A stretch of 64,000 nt of DNA from Gemmobacter lanyuensis (GTDB taxonomy: Bacteria; Pseudomonadota; Alphaproteobacteria; Rhodobacterales; Rhodobacteraceae). Every line of letters begins with the position of its first letter. Positions within the stretch are counted from its first letter, which is position 1. The stretch spans positions 742,180 through 806,179 of the forward strand of contig NZ_BMYQ01000001.1 of NCBI RefSeq assembly GCF_014652355.1. The letters run 5' to 3'. Shown here piece by piece: positions 28,819 through 37,646 of this stretch. The position numbers and the translations under genes are program-made. The notes below the pieces were generated by a model. The model ran no database searches, was not told the origin of the DNA, and saw nothing but the letters and a program-made list of their open reading frames with translations.

Positions 28819-29856
28819 TCAGTAGTCGTTCGTCTTTGCGCGGCGCTGGAATTCTTCCATGCCCTGCTCGACGATGATCTTGGCCTGATTGACCCATTTG
28901 TCGCGCGAGACGCGGCCCTTGAAGCCCTTCAGGTTGCTGTCCATCCAGGCAACTTCAGCCGGACCCCAAGCAGCGATCTGGTCAAAGTGGAAAATGCCCA
29001 GCTCATGGCAAAGCTGTTCCAGCTTCGGGCCCACGCCTTCCAGCGCCTGCAGGTCGTCGGCCTTGCCGTCACGCGGCGCGGCCAGGGCGGCGGGCTTGCT
29101 GCCCACGGCAACCTCGGCGGCCTCGGGCGCGGCGTCGGCCACAGCGGCGTCCTGGCGCCAGGGCGTCAGGATCGGCACTTCGGTGCCATCGATGCGCTTG
29201 ACGGTATCGCCAATATCCACGGCCCGCTGGACCGAGGCATTGTACTGCGTGCGGCCCGATTCAAATTCCTGCAGCGCGGTCAGACCCTTGGCCGGTTCGG
29301 ACGAATAGCGCCCGATCTGCGACCCCGGGGTCGGAACCTCACCGGCCGAGAATTTGGCGATCATCTCGCGCAGTTTCGCGGGGCTTAGGTCTTCGTAATA
29401 GTCCTTGCCGATCTGGGCCATGGGCGCGTTGGCGCAGGCACCAAGGCATTCCACCTCTTCCCAACTGAACTTGCCATCCGCCGAAAGCGTATGGGGCGTG
29501 GGCGCGATCAGCTCTTTGCAGACGGCAATCAGGTCCTCCGCGCCACAGATCATGCAGCTGGTGGTGCCGCAGATCTGGATATGGGCCACGGTGCCGACCG
29601 GCTGCAGCTGGAACATGAAGTAGAAGGTCGCCACTTCCAGCGCGCGGATGTAGGCCATCCCGAGCATGTCGGCGACATATTCGATCGCCGGTTTCGTCAA
29701 CCAGCCTTCCTGTTCCTGCGCCCGGAACAGCAGCGGAATGATGGCCGAGGCCTGACGACCTTCGGGATATTTCGAGATCTGCCCCTTCGCCCATTCCAGG
29801 TTCTTGGGCGTGAAGGCGAAGGAAGCAGGTTGTTCCTTGTGAAGGCGGCGCAGCAT
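28819..29856 (-). CDS. nuoE: NADH-quinone oxidoreductase subunit E with C-terminal extension
   Basis: A 345-residue protein. Residues 1-175 are the thioredoxin-like 24-kDa subunit with the N1a 2Fe-2S ligands in [10 protein letters not shown] and [11 protein letters not shown] variable linker follows. Residues about 265-340 form an extra helix-hairpin-like domain ([20 protein letters not shown] then FDQIAAW) with [14 protein letters not shown] at the end. E. coli NuoE has 166 residues; C-terminally extended NuoE is, as I recall, usual in Rhodobacteraceae. The ATG overlaps the nuoD stop (TAATG). Confidence 0.96.
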   Translation of the reverse strand: MLRRLHKEQPASFAFTPKNLEWAKGQISKYPEGRQASAIIPLLFRAQEQEGWLTKPAIEYVADMLGMAYIRALEVATFYFMFQLQPVGTVAHIQICGTTSCMICGAEDLIAVCKELIAPTPHTLSADGKFSWEEVECLGACANAPMAQIGKDYYEDLSPAKLREMIAKFSAGEVPTPGSQIGRYSSEPAKGLTALQEFESGRTQYNASVQRAVDIGDTVKRIDGTEVPILTPWRQDAAVADAAPEAAEVAVGSKPAALAAPRDGKADDLQALEGVGPKLEQLCHELGIFHFDQIAAWGPAEVAWMDSNLKGFKGRVSRDKWVNQAKIIVEQGMEEFQRRAKTNDY

Positions 29857-31067
29857 TAGCGGTCGATCTCCCCAAACACCACGTCCATCGTGCCGATGAT
29901 GGCAGCGACGTCGGCCAGCTGGTGGCCCTTGGCGATGTAGTCCATGGATTGCAGGTGCAGGAAGCCCGGCGCGCGCAGCTTGGCGCGATAGGGCTTGTTG
30001 GTGCCGTCGGCCACCATATAGACGCCGAATTCACCCTTGGGCGCCTCGACGGCGGCGTAAACTTCGCCGGCCGGAACGTGGAACCCTTCGGTATAAAGTT
30101 TGAAGTGGTGGATGAGCGCCTCCATCGAGGTTTTCATGTCACCACGCTTGGGCGGGGTCAGCTTGCCACGCGCCAGCACGTCACCCTTTTCGACGCGCAG
30201 CTTGGCGATGGCCTGCTTGATGATCGAGGTCGATTCACGCATTTCCGCCATGCGGCAGAGATAACGGTCATAGCAATCGCCGTTCTTGCCGACCGGGATC
30301 TTGAAGTCGAATTCGTCGTAGCACTCATAGGGCTGCGCGCGGCGCAGGTCCCAGGCAAGGCCAGAGCCGCGCACCATGACGCCCGAATAGCCCCATTTCT
30401 GGATGTCGTCTTCGGTCACGATGCCGATATCGGCATTGCGCTGTTTAAAGATGCGGTTTTCGGTCAGCAGACCGTCAATATCATCGAGAACGCGGGGGAA
30501 TTCCTCGGCCCATTGTTCAATGTCATTCAGCAGCGCTTCGGGCAGATCCTGATGGACACCGCCGGGGCGGAAATAGGCGGCGTGCAGACGAGCGCCACAA
30601 GCACGCTCGTAGAAGACCATAAGCTTCTCACGCTCTTCAAAACCCCAGAGCGGCGGCGTCAGGGCGCCAACGTCCATGGCCTGCGTCGTGACGTTGAGCA
30701 GGTGGTTCAGCACCCGGCCGATTTCAGAATAAAGCACCCGGATCAGGCTGGCACGACGCGGAACCTTGGTGCCGGTCAGCTTCTCGATGGCCAGGCACCA
30801 GGCATGTTCCTGGTTCATCGGGGCCACGTAATCCAGACGGTCCAGATAGGGCAGGTTCTGCAGATAGGTCCGGCTTTCCATCAGCTTTTCGGTCCCGCGA
30901 TGCAGCAGGCCGATATGCGGATCGCAGCGTTCGACAATCTCGCCATCCAACTCAAGCACCAGACGCAGCACCCCGTGGGCAGCCGGGTGCTGGGGACCGA
31001 AGTTGATGTTGAAATTGCGGATCTTCTGTTCGCCCGTCAGCGCGTCGTCGAATTTTCCGTCCATCAT
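29856..31067 (-). CDS. nuoD: NADH-quinone oxidoreductase subunit D
   Basis: A 403-residue subunit (49-kDa-like) that forms the quinone-binding pocket with NuoB. It has the N-terminal [33 protein letters not shown] and a C-terminal [20 protein letters not shown]. It is separate from nuoC, unlike the fused E. coli protein. Two adjacent ATG codons (31067, 31064) are possible starts; the first overlaps the sulfotransferase stop (ATGA). A nuoE start overlaps its stop. Confidence 0.97.
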   Translation of the reverse strand: MMDGKFDDALTGEQKIRNFNINFGPQHPAAHGVLRLVLELDGEIVERCDPHIGLLHRGTEKLMESRTYLQNLPYLDRLDYVAPMNQEHAWCLAIEKLTGTKVPRRASLIRVLYSEIGRVLNHLLNVTTQAMDVGALTPPLWGFEEREKLMVFYERACGARLHAAYFRPGGVHQDLPEALLNDIEQWAEEFPRVLDDIDGLLTENRIFKQRNADIGIVTEDDIQKWGYSGVMVRGSGLAWDLRRAQPYECYDEFDFKIPVGKNGDCYDRYLCRMAEMRESTSIIKQAIAKLRVEKGDVLARGKLTPPKRGDMKTSMEALIHHFKLYTEGFHVPAGEVYAAVEAPKGEFGVYMVADGTNKPYRAKLRAPGFLHLQSMDYIAKGHQLADVAAIIGTMDVVFGEIDR

Positions 31068-31945
31068 GCGTGAACCTCATTCAGGGTCTTGCGCCAGCTT
31101 TCCGGCAGAGCCGGAAACAGGCGGGCGACGAAGTCATATTGCGGCCGCAGGGCAGCCAGCGCGCGGGCGCGCAACTCGCCCGGCAGGGGCAGCGGCTTGC
31201 CTTCCAGCACCCGCTTGTCGAAATCGGCATCGGCTGGGCGGATGCCCAACCAATCGCACAGCCGCGCGAAACCGGGGCGCGACAGCATCTCATCCTGGAA
31301 CATCACCAGAAGGCGCGCGGGGGAAACCGCAGCTTTCAGGCGGGTGATGGTCCCGGCGTAATCCTCGCGGTCGGTCTCACCGGATTCGATGCGGGTCAGC
31401 ATCTGGTCCATGACCTGCACGCAATCGGCGGCATAATCCGCGCCGCGGCGGCGGAAGGCCACCATGCGCGCATTGCTCCAGAGCCGGGCCAGCGGGTCGC
31501 GCAGCAGGTAAAGAAAGCGGGTATCCGCCCCCACCGTTGCCATGCGGCGAAAGCTGTCTTCGGGCAGCAGCGCGTAACCGGGGGTCACATCTGCGACCAG
31601 ACGACGCCCGCGCAGCCCCTGCGTCAGATAGGCGCGATAGGCCGCCAGATCCTCGCCACGCTTCAGCACCACGGCCAGCCAATCGGTCACATCCTGCAAG
31701 CGACGCTGGAACTTCCGCAGCCGCCCACCTGAAAGTGCGGGCAACTCGGCCTCAATCCCCTGCGCGCGACGGGTGAACCCCTCGACATAGCGATCGAAAT
31801 TGCCGCGATAGAGCATGTCGAAATAGTGCAGTTCCTTGATCGTGCGAAGATGACAGTCCTCATGCGCGGAGAGACGATCGAAAAGCCAGGATGTTCCTGC
31901 CTTCGTCGCCCCCACACACATCAGGAAAGTCGGCTCTTGCTGCAC
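31064..31945 (-). CDS. Sulfotransferase-family protein embedded between nuoC and nuoD
   Basis: A 293-residue soluble protein with the PAPS 5'-phosphosulfate loop [10 protein letters not shown] near residue 12 and the 3'-phosphate motif [15 protein letters not shown] near residue 150, the sulfotransferase pattern. It should move sulfate from PAPS to an unknown acceptor. The GTG start at 31945 is chosen because GAGGGG lies about 6 nt upstream and it falls 11 bp after the nuoC stop; no suitable ATG exists. The stop overlaps the nuoD start by 4 bp. Its place inside the complex I operon is unexplained. Confidence 0.85.
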   Translation of the reverse strand: MQQEPTFLMCVGATKAGTSWLFDRLSAHEDCHLRTIKELHYFDMLYRGNFDRYVEGFTRRAQGIEAELPALSGGRLRKFQRRLQDVTDWLAVVLKRGEDLAAYRAYLTQGLRGRRLVADVTPGYALLPEDSFRRMATVGADTRFLYLLRDPLARLWSNARMVAFRRRGADYAADCVQVMDQMLTRIESGETDREDYAGTITRLKAAVSPARLLVMFQDEMLSRPGFARLCDWLGIRPADADFDKRVLEGKPLPLPGELRARALAALRPQYDFVARLFPALPESWRKTLNEVHA

Positions 31946-31956
31946 GATGCCGCCCC

Positions 31957-32556
31957 TCAGGCTTTCTTCTCGTCGCCCGGAAGCACGTATTGCGCGCCTT
32001 CCCACGGGCTGAGGAAATCGAACTGACGGTATTCCTGCACCAGCTTCACCGGCTCGTAGACCACGCGCTTCTGCGCCTCGTCATAACGCACTTCGGTATA
32101 GCCGGTCGTCGGAAAATCCTTGCGCAGCGGATAACCGCGGAAGCCATAATCGGTCAGGATGCGGCGCAGGTCGGGGTGACCCGAGAACAGGATCCCGAAC
32201 ATGTCGAAAACCTCGCGCTCGAACCAGTTGGCCGAGGGATGCACCGGCGTGATCGAGGGCACCATCTCATCCTCGCGGACGGCAGCCTTCACGCGGATGC
32301 GCTGGTTCTGGTACATCGACAGGAAATGATAGACCACGTCGAAGCGCGCCGCGCGTTCCGGATGATCGACGCCCGTGATGTCCACCAGCGTCGAGAAGCG
32401 GCAGGCGCTGTCGGTCTTGAGGAAGTCGATGAAAGGCACCAGCTGGGCGGGCTGCACTTCGACCGTCAGCTCGCCAAAGGCAATCGAGGTCGAAATCACG
32501 GCCTGCGGGCGCTTGGCCGACAGATGTTCAGCGAGTTGTGCGAGAGCTTCGGACAT
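31957..32556 (-). CDS. nuoC: NADH-quinone oxidoreductase subunit C
   Basis: A 199-residue peripheral-arm subunit (30-kDa-like), with no metal cofactor. The signature [20 protein letters not shown] then [20 protein letters not shown] is intact. The ATG at 32556 lies 10 bp after the nuoB stop with AGGAGGGG-like sequence upstream. A sulfotransferase gene, not nuoD, follows it after 11 bp. Confidence 0.97.
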   Translation of the reverse strand: MSEALAQLAEHLSAKRPQAVISTSIAFGELTVEVQPAQLVPFIDFLKTDSACRFSTLVDITGVDHPERAARFDVVYHFLSMYQNQRIRVKAAVREDEMVPSITPVHPSANWFEREVFDMFGILFSGHPDLRRILTDYGFRGYPLRKDFPTTGYTEVRYDEAQKRVVYEPVKLVQEYRQFDFLSPWEGAQYVLPGDEKKA

Positions 32557-32566
32557 CTTCCCCTCC

Positions 32567-33100
32567 TCAGCGGACCAGCGTGCCGGTGCGGCGGATCTTC
32601 CGCTGCAGGGCGAGGATGCCATACATTAGCGCTTCGGCCGTGGGCGGGCAGCCCGGAACATAGATGTCCACCGGCACCACGCGGTCGCAGCCGCGCACGA
32701 CGCTATAGCTGTAATGATAATAGCCGCCGCCATTGGCGCAGCTGCCCATCGAGATCACATAGCGCGGCTCGGGCATCTGGTCATAAACCTTGCGGAGCGC
32801 GGGCGCCATCTTGTTGGTCAGCGTGCCGGCCACGATCATCACGTCCGACTGGCGCGGGCTGGCGCGCGGGGCAAAGCCGTAACGCTCCACGTCATAGCGC
32901 GGCATGGCGGTGTGCATCATCTCGACCGCGCAGCAGGCCAGACCGAAGGTCATCCAGTGCAGGCTGCCCGTACGGGCCCAGTTGATGATGTCCTCGGTCG
33001 AGGTCAGCAGGAAGCCCTTGTCCTGCAGATCGCGGTTCATCGCGGCGACGCCGGCGTCCAGATCGTTCGCCGCGTGGTTGAGGCTGGTGCTCACGCCCAT
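32567..33100 (-). CDS. nuoB: NADH-quinone oxidoreductase subunit B
   Basis: A 177-residue PSST-like subunit carrying cluster N2, the last iron-sulfur cluster before quinone. The adjacent Cys pair is in [11 protein letters not shown], with the other ligands in MGSCANGGG and [11 protein letters not shown]. The ATG at 33100 overlaps the nuoA end by 10 bp. Length and motifs are normal. Confidence 0.97.
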   Translation of the reverse strand: MGVSTSLNHAANDLDAGVAAMNRDLQDKGFLLTSTEDIINWARTGSLHWMTFGLACCAVEMMHTAMPRYDVERYGFAPRASPRQSDVMIVAGTLTNKMAPALRKVYDQMPEPRYVISMGSCANGGGYYHYSYSVVRGCDRVVPVDIYVPGCPPTAEALMYGILALQRKIRRTGTLVR

Positions 33101-33456
33101 TCCAGCGCCCCTTTCTTCCATTCATAGGCAAAGCCGACGGTCAGAACGCCGAGGAAGACCATCATCGACCAGAAACCGACCATCGACAGATCCCCGAAGG
33201 CCACGGCCCATGGGAAGAGGAAGGCGACCTCAAGGTCGAAGATGATGAAGAGGATCGACACGAGGTAGAACCGCACGTCGAATTTCATCCGGGCGTCATC
33301 GAAGGCGTTGAAACCGCATTCATAGGCCGAGACCTTTTCCGGGTCAGGGTTGCGCACCGCGACAATCACGGCGGCGAGGATCAGCACGAGGCCGAGGCCG
33401 ACGGCGAGTGCCAGAAAGATGAGGATGGGAAGATACTCTCGGAGAAGTTCGTCCAC
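33091..33456 (-). CDS. nuoA: NADH-quinone oxidoreductase subunit A
   Basis: A 121-residue membrane subunit (ND3-like) with three helices. The conserved loop [19 protein letters not shown] carries the Cys near the quinone site. The start is GTG at 33456, supported by AAGGAG 7 nt upstream. It is the first gene of a co-directional run of 20 larger genes reaching rnj, with gaps of at most about 110 bp, so its promoter in 33457-33898 probably drives all of complex I. Confidence 0.96.
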   Translation of the reverse strand: MDELLREYLPILIFLALAVGLGLVLILAAVIVAVRNPDPEKVSAYECGFNAFDDARMKFDVRFYLVSILFIIFDLEVAFLFPWAVAFGDLSMVGFWSMMVFLGVLTVGFAYEWKKGALEWA

Positions 33457-33898
33457 GAGTGGCTCCTTCGGCTGGCGGCATGGGCCATTGCGGCCCGGCG
33501 CGCGCGGATCGTTGCTGGGTTCCGTTTACTCTGCCCCCTTGGCGGGGTCAACCGAAGCCAAAGGGAAAAACCCCCCGCTTTCGTGTGATTTCCAGCCACT
33601 TGGCATCGCGGCATACCACCGCACACCGATTTTCTGCCGCAATGCAGAAGAAGCAGGTCGCATTCGGCAAAGACCAAGGGAATCTCTAGGGCTTGCCACA
33701 CCCCGTCTGCCCCCTGGCCCCAATCAGAACGAAAATGCCCCGAAAGGCCCATCTTCAAAACATGAATAGTGAATTCATTTCATATGCTTAAGCCTGCCAA
33801 TCTGGCGCAGGCCTGCGGGCGTTCCGGTTGATGCAGGTCAAAGTTGCCCGCACCCGCCCGGCGCAGGGTCGGGCCGCAAACAATCTGCGAGTAACATC
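33457..33898. other. Divergent intergenic region, nuoA / ompW
   Basis: 442 bp without a convincing gene. It must hold the nuo promoter (minus) and the ompW promoter (plus). The middle is AT-richer than the surroundings, with a patch at about 33757-33790 (CATGAATAGTGAATTCATT). An FNR-type box lies at 33828-33841, near ompW. I could not pick unambiguous -35/-10 elements for the nuo direction. Confidence 0.6.
33828..33841. promoter_or_regulatory. FNR/FnrL-type box upstream of ompW
   Basis: TTGATGCAGGTCAA fits the FNR-family consensus TTGAY-N4-RTCAA (TTGAT-N4-ATCAA with one change). It ends 57 bp before the ompW ATG, a suitable place for activation or repression by an oxygen-sensing FnrL. FNR control of ompW is known in E. 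coli. Binding here is inferred. Confidence 0.65.
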
Positions 33899-34492
33899 AT
33901 GAAAACGATCGCCCTTGCCCTTCTGGCCTCTGCCGCCCTTGCCCTGCCCGCCGCGGCACAATCGGCCGGTGACATGACCCTTGGCCTCGGCCTCGGCTCT
34001 GTTGGCCCGAAATCCGACAATGTCACCGTGGCCGGGGGCGCGGCCACCATCGACGGCAATGCCCGCCCGACCATCACCTTCGAATACTTCCTGCGCGACA
34101 ACGTGGGGATCGAGGTCCTGGGCGCCCTGCCCTTCAAACACGTCGTCAATGTGAATGGCGCCCGCGCCGGCGTGACGAAACACCTGCCGCCGACCGTCTC
34201 GATCAACTACCACATCCCGACCGGCGGCCCGATCACCCCGCTCCTGGGCTTGGGCGTGAACTACACGCATTTCTTCGAAGACCGCTCGCCTCTCGGTGAT
34301 CTTGACATCTCGGACAGCTGGGGCCTCGCCGCCCATCTCGGCGTCGATTACGCCATCAGCGAAAAGGGCGCCATCCGGGCCGACCTGCGCTATATCGACA
34401 TCGACAGCGACGTGAAGCTCAATGGTGCCACCGTCGGCAAGGTCGAGGTTGACCCCGTGGTCGCAGGCCTCTCCTATATCATGAAGTTCTGA
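33899..34492 (+). CDS. ompW: OmpW-family outer membrane protein
   Basis: A 197-residue protein with a signal peptide (IALALLASAALALPAAAQ) and an eight-strand OmpW barrel: GSVGPKSDN near the start, PTITFEYFLRDNVGIEVL, TPLLGLGVNYTHFFED, RADLRYIDID, and a C-terminal aromatic residue (YIMKF) for barrel insertion. OmpW forms a narrow hydrophobic channel for small molecules. It is followed by a clear terminator. An FNR-type box upstream suggests control by oxygen. Confidence 0.93.
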   Translation: MKTIALALLASAALALPAAAQSAGDMTLGLGLGSVGPKSDNVTVAGGAATIDGNARPTITFEYFLRDNVGIEVLGALPFKHVVNVNGARAGVTKHLPPTVSINYHIPTGGPITPLLGLGVNYTHFFEDRSPLGDLDISDSWGLAAHLGVDYAISEKGAIRADLRYIDIDSDVKLNGATVGKVEVDPVVAGLSYIMKF

Positions 34493-34505
34493 TCGGTGGG
34501 CCGAC

Positions 34506-34539
34506 AAAAGGGGGCGGACCCGCCGGTCCCCCCCCTTTT
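34506..34539 (+). terminator. Intrinsic terminator after ompW
   Basis: AAAAGGGGG-CGGACC-CGCC-GGTCC-CCCCCC-TTTT: a long GC stem starts 14 bp after the ompW stop and ends in a short T-tract. Confidence 0.85.
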
Positions 34540-34607
34540 GCCCCTCAGCCCCTTGCACCAGAGGCTCCGCCGCCCCACCTCAGTCAGACCCGTGACCAGA
34601 GCCTCCC

Positions 34608-35066
34608 ATGCCCTTTCCCCGCCTTCTCCCGCTTGCCGCCCTCACCCTGCTCACGGCCCTCCCCCTCCGGGCCGATCCCGTGGGCAAAGTCGGCGTCGAC
34701 TGGGTCGGCAATGACATCCTCGTCGAATCCTTCGCCGACCCCAAGGTCAAGGGCGTCACCTGCCATCTCGCCTATTTCGACCGCTCGGTGATCGACCGGC
34801 TGCAAAACGGCAACTGGTTCGAAGACCCCTCCTATTCCGCCTTGGATTGCACGCGCACCGGCCCCGTAACCCTGGGCGACATCGACCGCGACCCGGAAGG
34901 GGAAGAGGTCTTCCGCGAAGGCCGCTCCCTCATCCTGAAATCCCTGCGCGTGACCCGGATCTATGACGCGAAGAACAACGCGCTCATCTACCTTGGCCAT
35001 GCCAGCGAACTGACCCAGGGCTCGGGCAAGATGTCGCTCTCGGTGGTCCCGCTCGACACACCCTGA
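34608..35066 (+). CDS. creA: CreA-family secreted protein
   Basis: A 152-residue protein with a signal peptide (LLPLAALTLLTALPLRA). The CreA core is intact: KVGVDWVGNDILVESF, DPKVKGVTCHLAYFDRSVID and LQNGNWFEDPSYSALDC, with a Cys pair likely in a disulfide. CreA is a periplasmic protein whose function is unknown, although it sits with creBCD in E. coli; no creBCD genes are here. It is convergent with the aminotransferase gene; repeat copy A separates them. Confidence 0.93.
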   Translation: MPFPRLLPLAALTLLTALPLRADPVGKVGVDWVGNDILVESFADPKVKGVTCHLAYFDRSVIDRLQNGNWFEDPSYSALDCTRTGPVTLGDIDRDPEGEEVFREGRSLILKSLRVTRIYDAKNNALIYLGHASELTQGSGKMSLSVVPLDTP

Positions 35067-35083
35067 GCTTTGGATCAAAGCCC

Positions 35084-35148
35084 CATTTTCTGTCTGAAAA
35101 TATCCTCGGGGGGATTGGCCGCAGGCCAAGGGGGGCAGACAGCCCCCC
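35084..35148 (-). repeat. GAGGATATTT two-hairpin repeat, copy A
   Basis: Read on the minus strand, it starts 6 bp after the aminotransferase stop with GGGGGG-CTGTCTG-CCCCCC. A second hairpin GGCC-TGC-GGCC follows, then CCCCCCGAGGATATTT and the tail CAGACAGAAAATG. It closely matches copy B, including the tail. Confidence 0.85.
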
Positions 35149-35154
35149 GCGCCC

Positions 35155-36378
35155 TCACTCGACCCGCGCCACGCCACCGGGGGCGCTCAGATCCCCCTGA
35201 AACACAGCCGAAACTTCGGCGCGGATGATGCGGGCAATCAGCGCGCAATCCTCAAGGCTGAAGGTCAGCGGCAGGCGCATGTCCAAAATCCCGTACAGCA
35301 CCCGGTCGGTCGCGGGCATCGGCTCTGACGGCACATAGCCCCAGCTGTCATAGCGGCTGGTAAAGGCCACCGGCTCCGGCGCGCCGAACCACTTCAGCTC
35401 CACCCCGCGCGCGGCGCAGCGCGCGATCACGGCGCGGATTGCGTCATCCTGCCAATCCAGCAGCAGGAACTGGTAAGAAGAGGCCACGAAGCCCTCAGCC
35501 TCGGGCCGCGCCACACGGGTCAACCCCGGCACCCCGGCCAGCCCCGCGTCCAGAACGCGGTAGCGGTCATTCCAGCGCGCGCATTGGCGGGCCAGATCGC
35601 GCAGCTGCGGTCGCAGGATCGCCGCGCGCAGATTATCCATCCGGCCCGAGATATTGGGCGTCTGCAGGCGCAGATCGGCAAAGGCCTCGGGCGGGGGCGC
35701 CGCGCGGTGGCGGTCATAGAGCATATAGCTCCCCGACAGCAAAATCGCCCGCGCCATGACCTCGGCATCGTCCGAGATCAGCAGCCCACCCTCGCCGGAA
35801 TTGGCGTGTTTGTAGGTCTGGGTGGAAAAGCACCCCACCGTGCCCCAACGCCCTGTCAGCCGCCCGGCCCAGCCCGCCCCCATCGTATGGGCGCAATCCT
35901 CGATCACCGTGATGCCCCGCGCGGCACAAAGCGCCATAAGCGCGTCCATATCGCAGATATGCCCGCGCATGTGGCTCAGCATCAGCACCCGCGCCTGATC
36001 GGCCTTGGCGGCCAGATCCTCAAGGTCGATCACCAGCCCCTCGGTCACACCGACAAACACAGGCACCGCCCCGACCGAGGCAATCGCCCCCGGCACCGGC
36101 GCCAGGGTGAAGGCATTGGTCAGCACCCTGTCACCCGGCCCCACCCCCACCGCACGCAGCGCACAGGCCAGCGCATAGCCGCCAGAGGCGACGGCAAGGC
36201 AATAAGACGCCCCGGTCTGGGCGGCAAATTCCTCTTCCAGCAGGGCGGCTTCCGCCACCTCGCCCGGGATGGTGTTGTAACGGTGCAGCCGCCCCGATTG
36301 CAGGACGCGCAGCGCCGCGGCGATGGCCTCCTCGGGTATCGGTTCCTGCTGGGTGAATGATCCGGTGAAACGTTCCAT
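35155..36378 (-). CDS. DegT/DnrJ/EryC1-family aminotransferase
   Basis: A 407-residue PLP enzyme with SGRLHRYN near the start, VASGGYALACALRA, the IEDCAHTMGA motif and the Schiff-base Lys in TQTYKHANSGEGG near residue 205. Such enzymes transaminate keto-sugars, but the family also includes other substrates. No sugar-nucleotide pathway genes adjoin it, so the substrate is open. The ATG at 36378 gives the natural N-terminus MERFTGSF; a longer open frame upstream reads into the divergent region. Repeat copy A directly follows the stop. Confidence 0.88.
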   Translation of the reverse strand: MERFTGSFTQQEPIPEEAIAAALRVLQSGRLHRYNTIPGEVAEAALLEEEFAAQTGASYCLAVASGGYALACALRAVGVGPGDRVLTNAFTLAPVPGAIASVGAVPVFVGVTEGLVIDLEDLAAKADQARVLMLSHMRGHICDMDALMALCAARGITVIEDCAHTMGAGWAGRLTGRWGTVGCFSTQTYKHANSGEGGLLISDDAEVMARAILLSGSYMLYDRHRAAPPPEAFADLRLQTPNISGRMDNLRAAILRPQLRDLARQCARWNDRYRVLDAGLAGVPGLTRVARPEAEGFVASSYQFLLLDWQDDAIRAVIARCAARGVELKWFGAPEPVAFTSRYDSWGYVPSEPMPATDRVLYGILDMRLPLTFSLEDCALIARIIRAEVSAVFQGDLSAPGGVARVE

Positions 36379-36523
36379 GCCCCTCACATGCGCCGCGTCA
36401 TGGCGTCTGTCAACGCGGCGTTTCCGGGCGAAGATTCTGGCGCGCCGCAAAGGGGAAGCGTCAGGGCTTGGATTCCCCCGCGCCGCATGGCAAGGGGGCG
36501 ACCTGCCCTGCCGGAGCCCCTTG

Positions 36524-36874
36524 ATGCGCCTTCTTCCCGCCTGCCTGATCGTTACCGCCTTTCTGGGTGCGGCGGCGCCCGCCCGTGCCGATCTGGTGCT
36601 GACCGGGGTCGATGCACAGCGTCTGCATTGCGCGGCGATGCTCATGGTGATTTCGGACCGTCTGGCACAGGCAGGCTTCATCCCGGCCGAGGCGCGCGCG
36701 CAGGCCCAGGTGGTCGCCGTCGCGCTTCTGTCGGAACTGCCGGGCAGCGAACGCGACCGCGTCCGAGCCCTTGTGCAGCGGGCCGACAAGCTGATGCGGA
36801 CGCGCACCATGCCCGCACTTCTGGATGAATTCGAAGCGACGGTCGACTGGTGCGCGGCGCAGGTTCCGGAATAA
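36524..36874 (+). CDS. Small secreted protein of unknown function
   Basis: A 116-residue product with a signal peptide (LLPACLIVTAFLGAAAPARA) and a mature helical domain with two Cys (LHCAAML and VDWCAAQV) likely joined by a disulfide. No family is recognised. A GGAG sequence about 7 nt upstream supports the ATG at 36524. It converges with gph, whose stop is 1 bp away. Confidence 0.7.
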   Translation: MRLLPACLIVTAFLGAAAPARADLVLTGVDAQRLHCAAMLMVISDRLAQAGFIPAEARAQAQVVAVALLSELPGSERDRVRALVQRADKLMRTRTMPALLDEFEATVDWCAAQVPE

Positions 36875-36875
36875 C

Positions 36876-37538
36876 TCAGCCCCGCAGGCGTTCGACCAGC
36901 CCGGGCAAGTCGGCATAGTCATCCAGCATTGCCGTCGGCGCCAGACGCGCGATCCCTGCGCCCTCGGGGCCGAAGCTGACAAGGATGCAGGGCACCCCCG
37001 CGGCCTCGGCCGTGCGGCGGTCGGTTTCGGTATCCCCCACCAGAAGCGATCGGCGCGGATCGCCCCCCGCCCGCAGAACAGAGGCGACATAGGGCGCCAC
37101 ATCGGGCTTGCGCGTGGGCAGCGTATCCGCCCCGATCAGACTGTCAAACAGCCCCCGCACCCCAAGCCGGGTCAGCAGAAGTTCGGCCAGACCTTCGGGC
37201 TTGTTGGTGCAGATCGCCGTGCGATAGCCGCCTTCACGCAGCGCCAAGACCGCCTCGACCGCGCCGGGGTAAAGCCGGGTATGGGTGTCGATCCCCTCGG
37301 CATAAGCAGCCAGCAGGGGCGCATATTGGGATCCGACCAGAGCGTCATCCTCGATCCCCAGCCGGGAAAACCCCAGCCGCAGCATCGCCCGCCCGCCGTG
37401 AAAGGCCGTCAGCGCATCTTGGCCCGGATCCAGCAGGTCGCCATGGCCAAGCCCGCGGAAACAGGCATTGGCCGCCGCGATCAGATCGGCCGAGGTATCG
37501 GCCAGCGTGCCGTCCAGATCGAAAACCACGGTGAACAT
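36876..37538 (-). CDS. gph: Phosphoglycolate phosphatase (HAD family)
   Basis: A 220-residue HAD hydrolase with motif I FDLDGTLADT, motif II CTNKPE and motif IV VGDTETDRRTA, with an alpha-helical cap between motifs I and II. This is the Gph layout; it would clear 2-phosphoglycolate made by oxygenation or DNA repair. Other HAD phosphatase roles are possible. It is divergent from glmU with 108 bp between. Confidence 0.9.
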   Translation of the reverse strand: MFTVVFDLDGTLADTSADLIAAANACFRGLGHGDLLDPGQDALTAFHGGRAMLRLGFSRLGIEDDALVGSQYAPLLAAYAEGIDTHTRLYPGAVEAVLALREGGYRTAICTNKPEGLAELLLTRLGVRGLFDSLIGADTLPTRKPDVAPYVASVLRAGGDPRRSLLVGDTETDRRTAEAAGVPCILVSFGPEGAGIARLAPTAMLDDYADLPGLVERLRG

Positions 37539-37646
37539 GGCGTGTCCTTTTTGGTTGAAACCTGCCGAAAGATTGTGTGATGGGGCATGTCTTGCGCCCC
37601 AAGGCCATGGGGTTAAAACGGGCGCAACGCCAAGGAAAGGGGTGTC

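Noticed and set aside
33762-33783. AT-rich ATGAATAGTGAATTCATTTCAT as an operator
   Set aside because: Only the inner TGAATTCA is symmetrical; the outer arms do not align about the same centre. It may simply be part of a promoter.
35084-35148. Repeat copies A-E as insertion-sequence ends or CRISPR repeats
   Set aside because: There is no transposase, target duplication or regular spacer; the copies are single, hairpin-forming and tied to stop codons.
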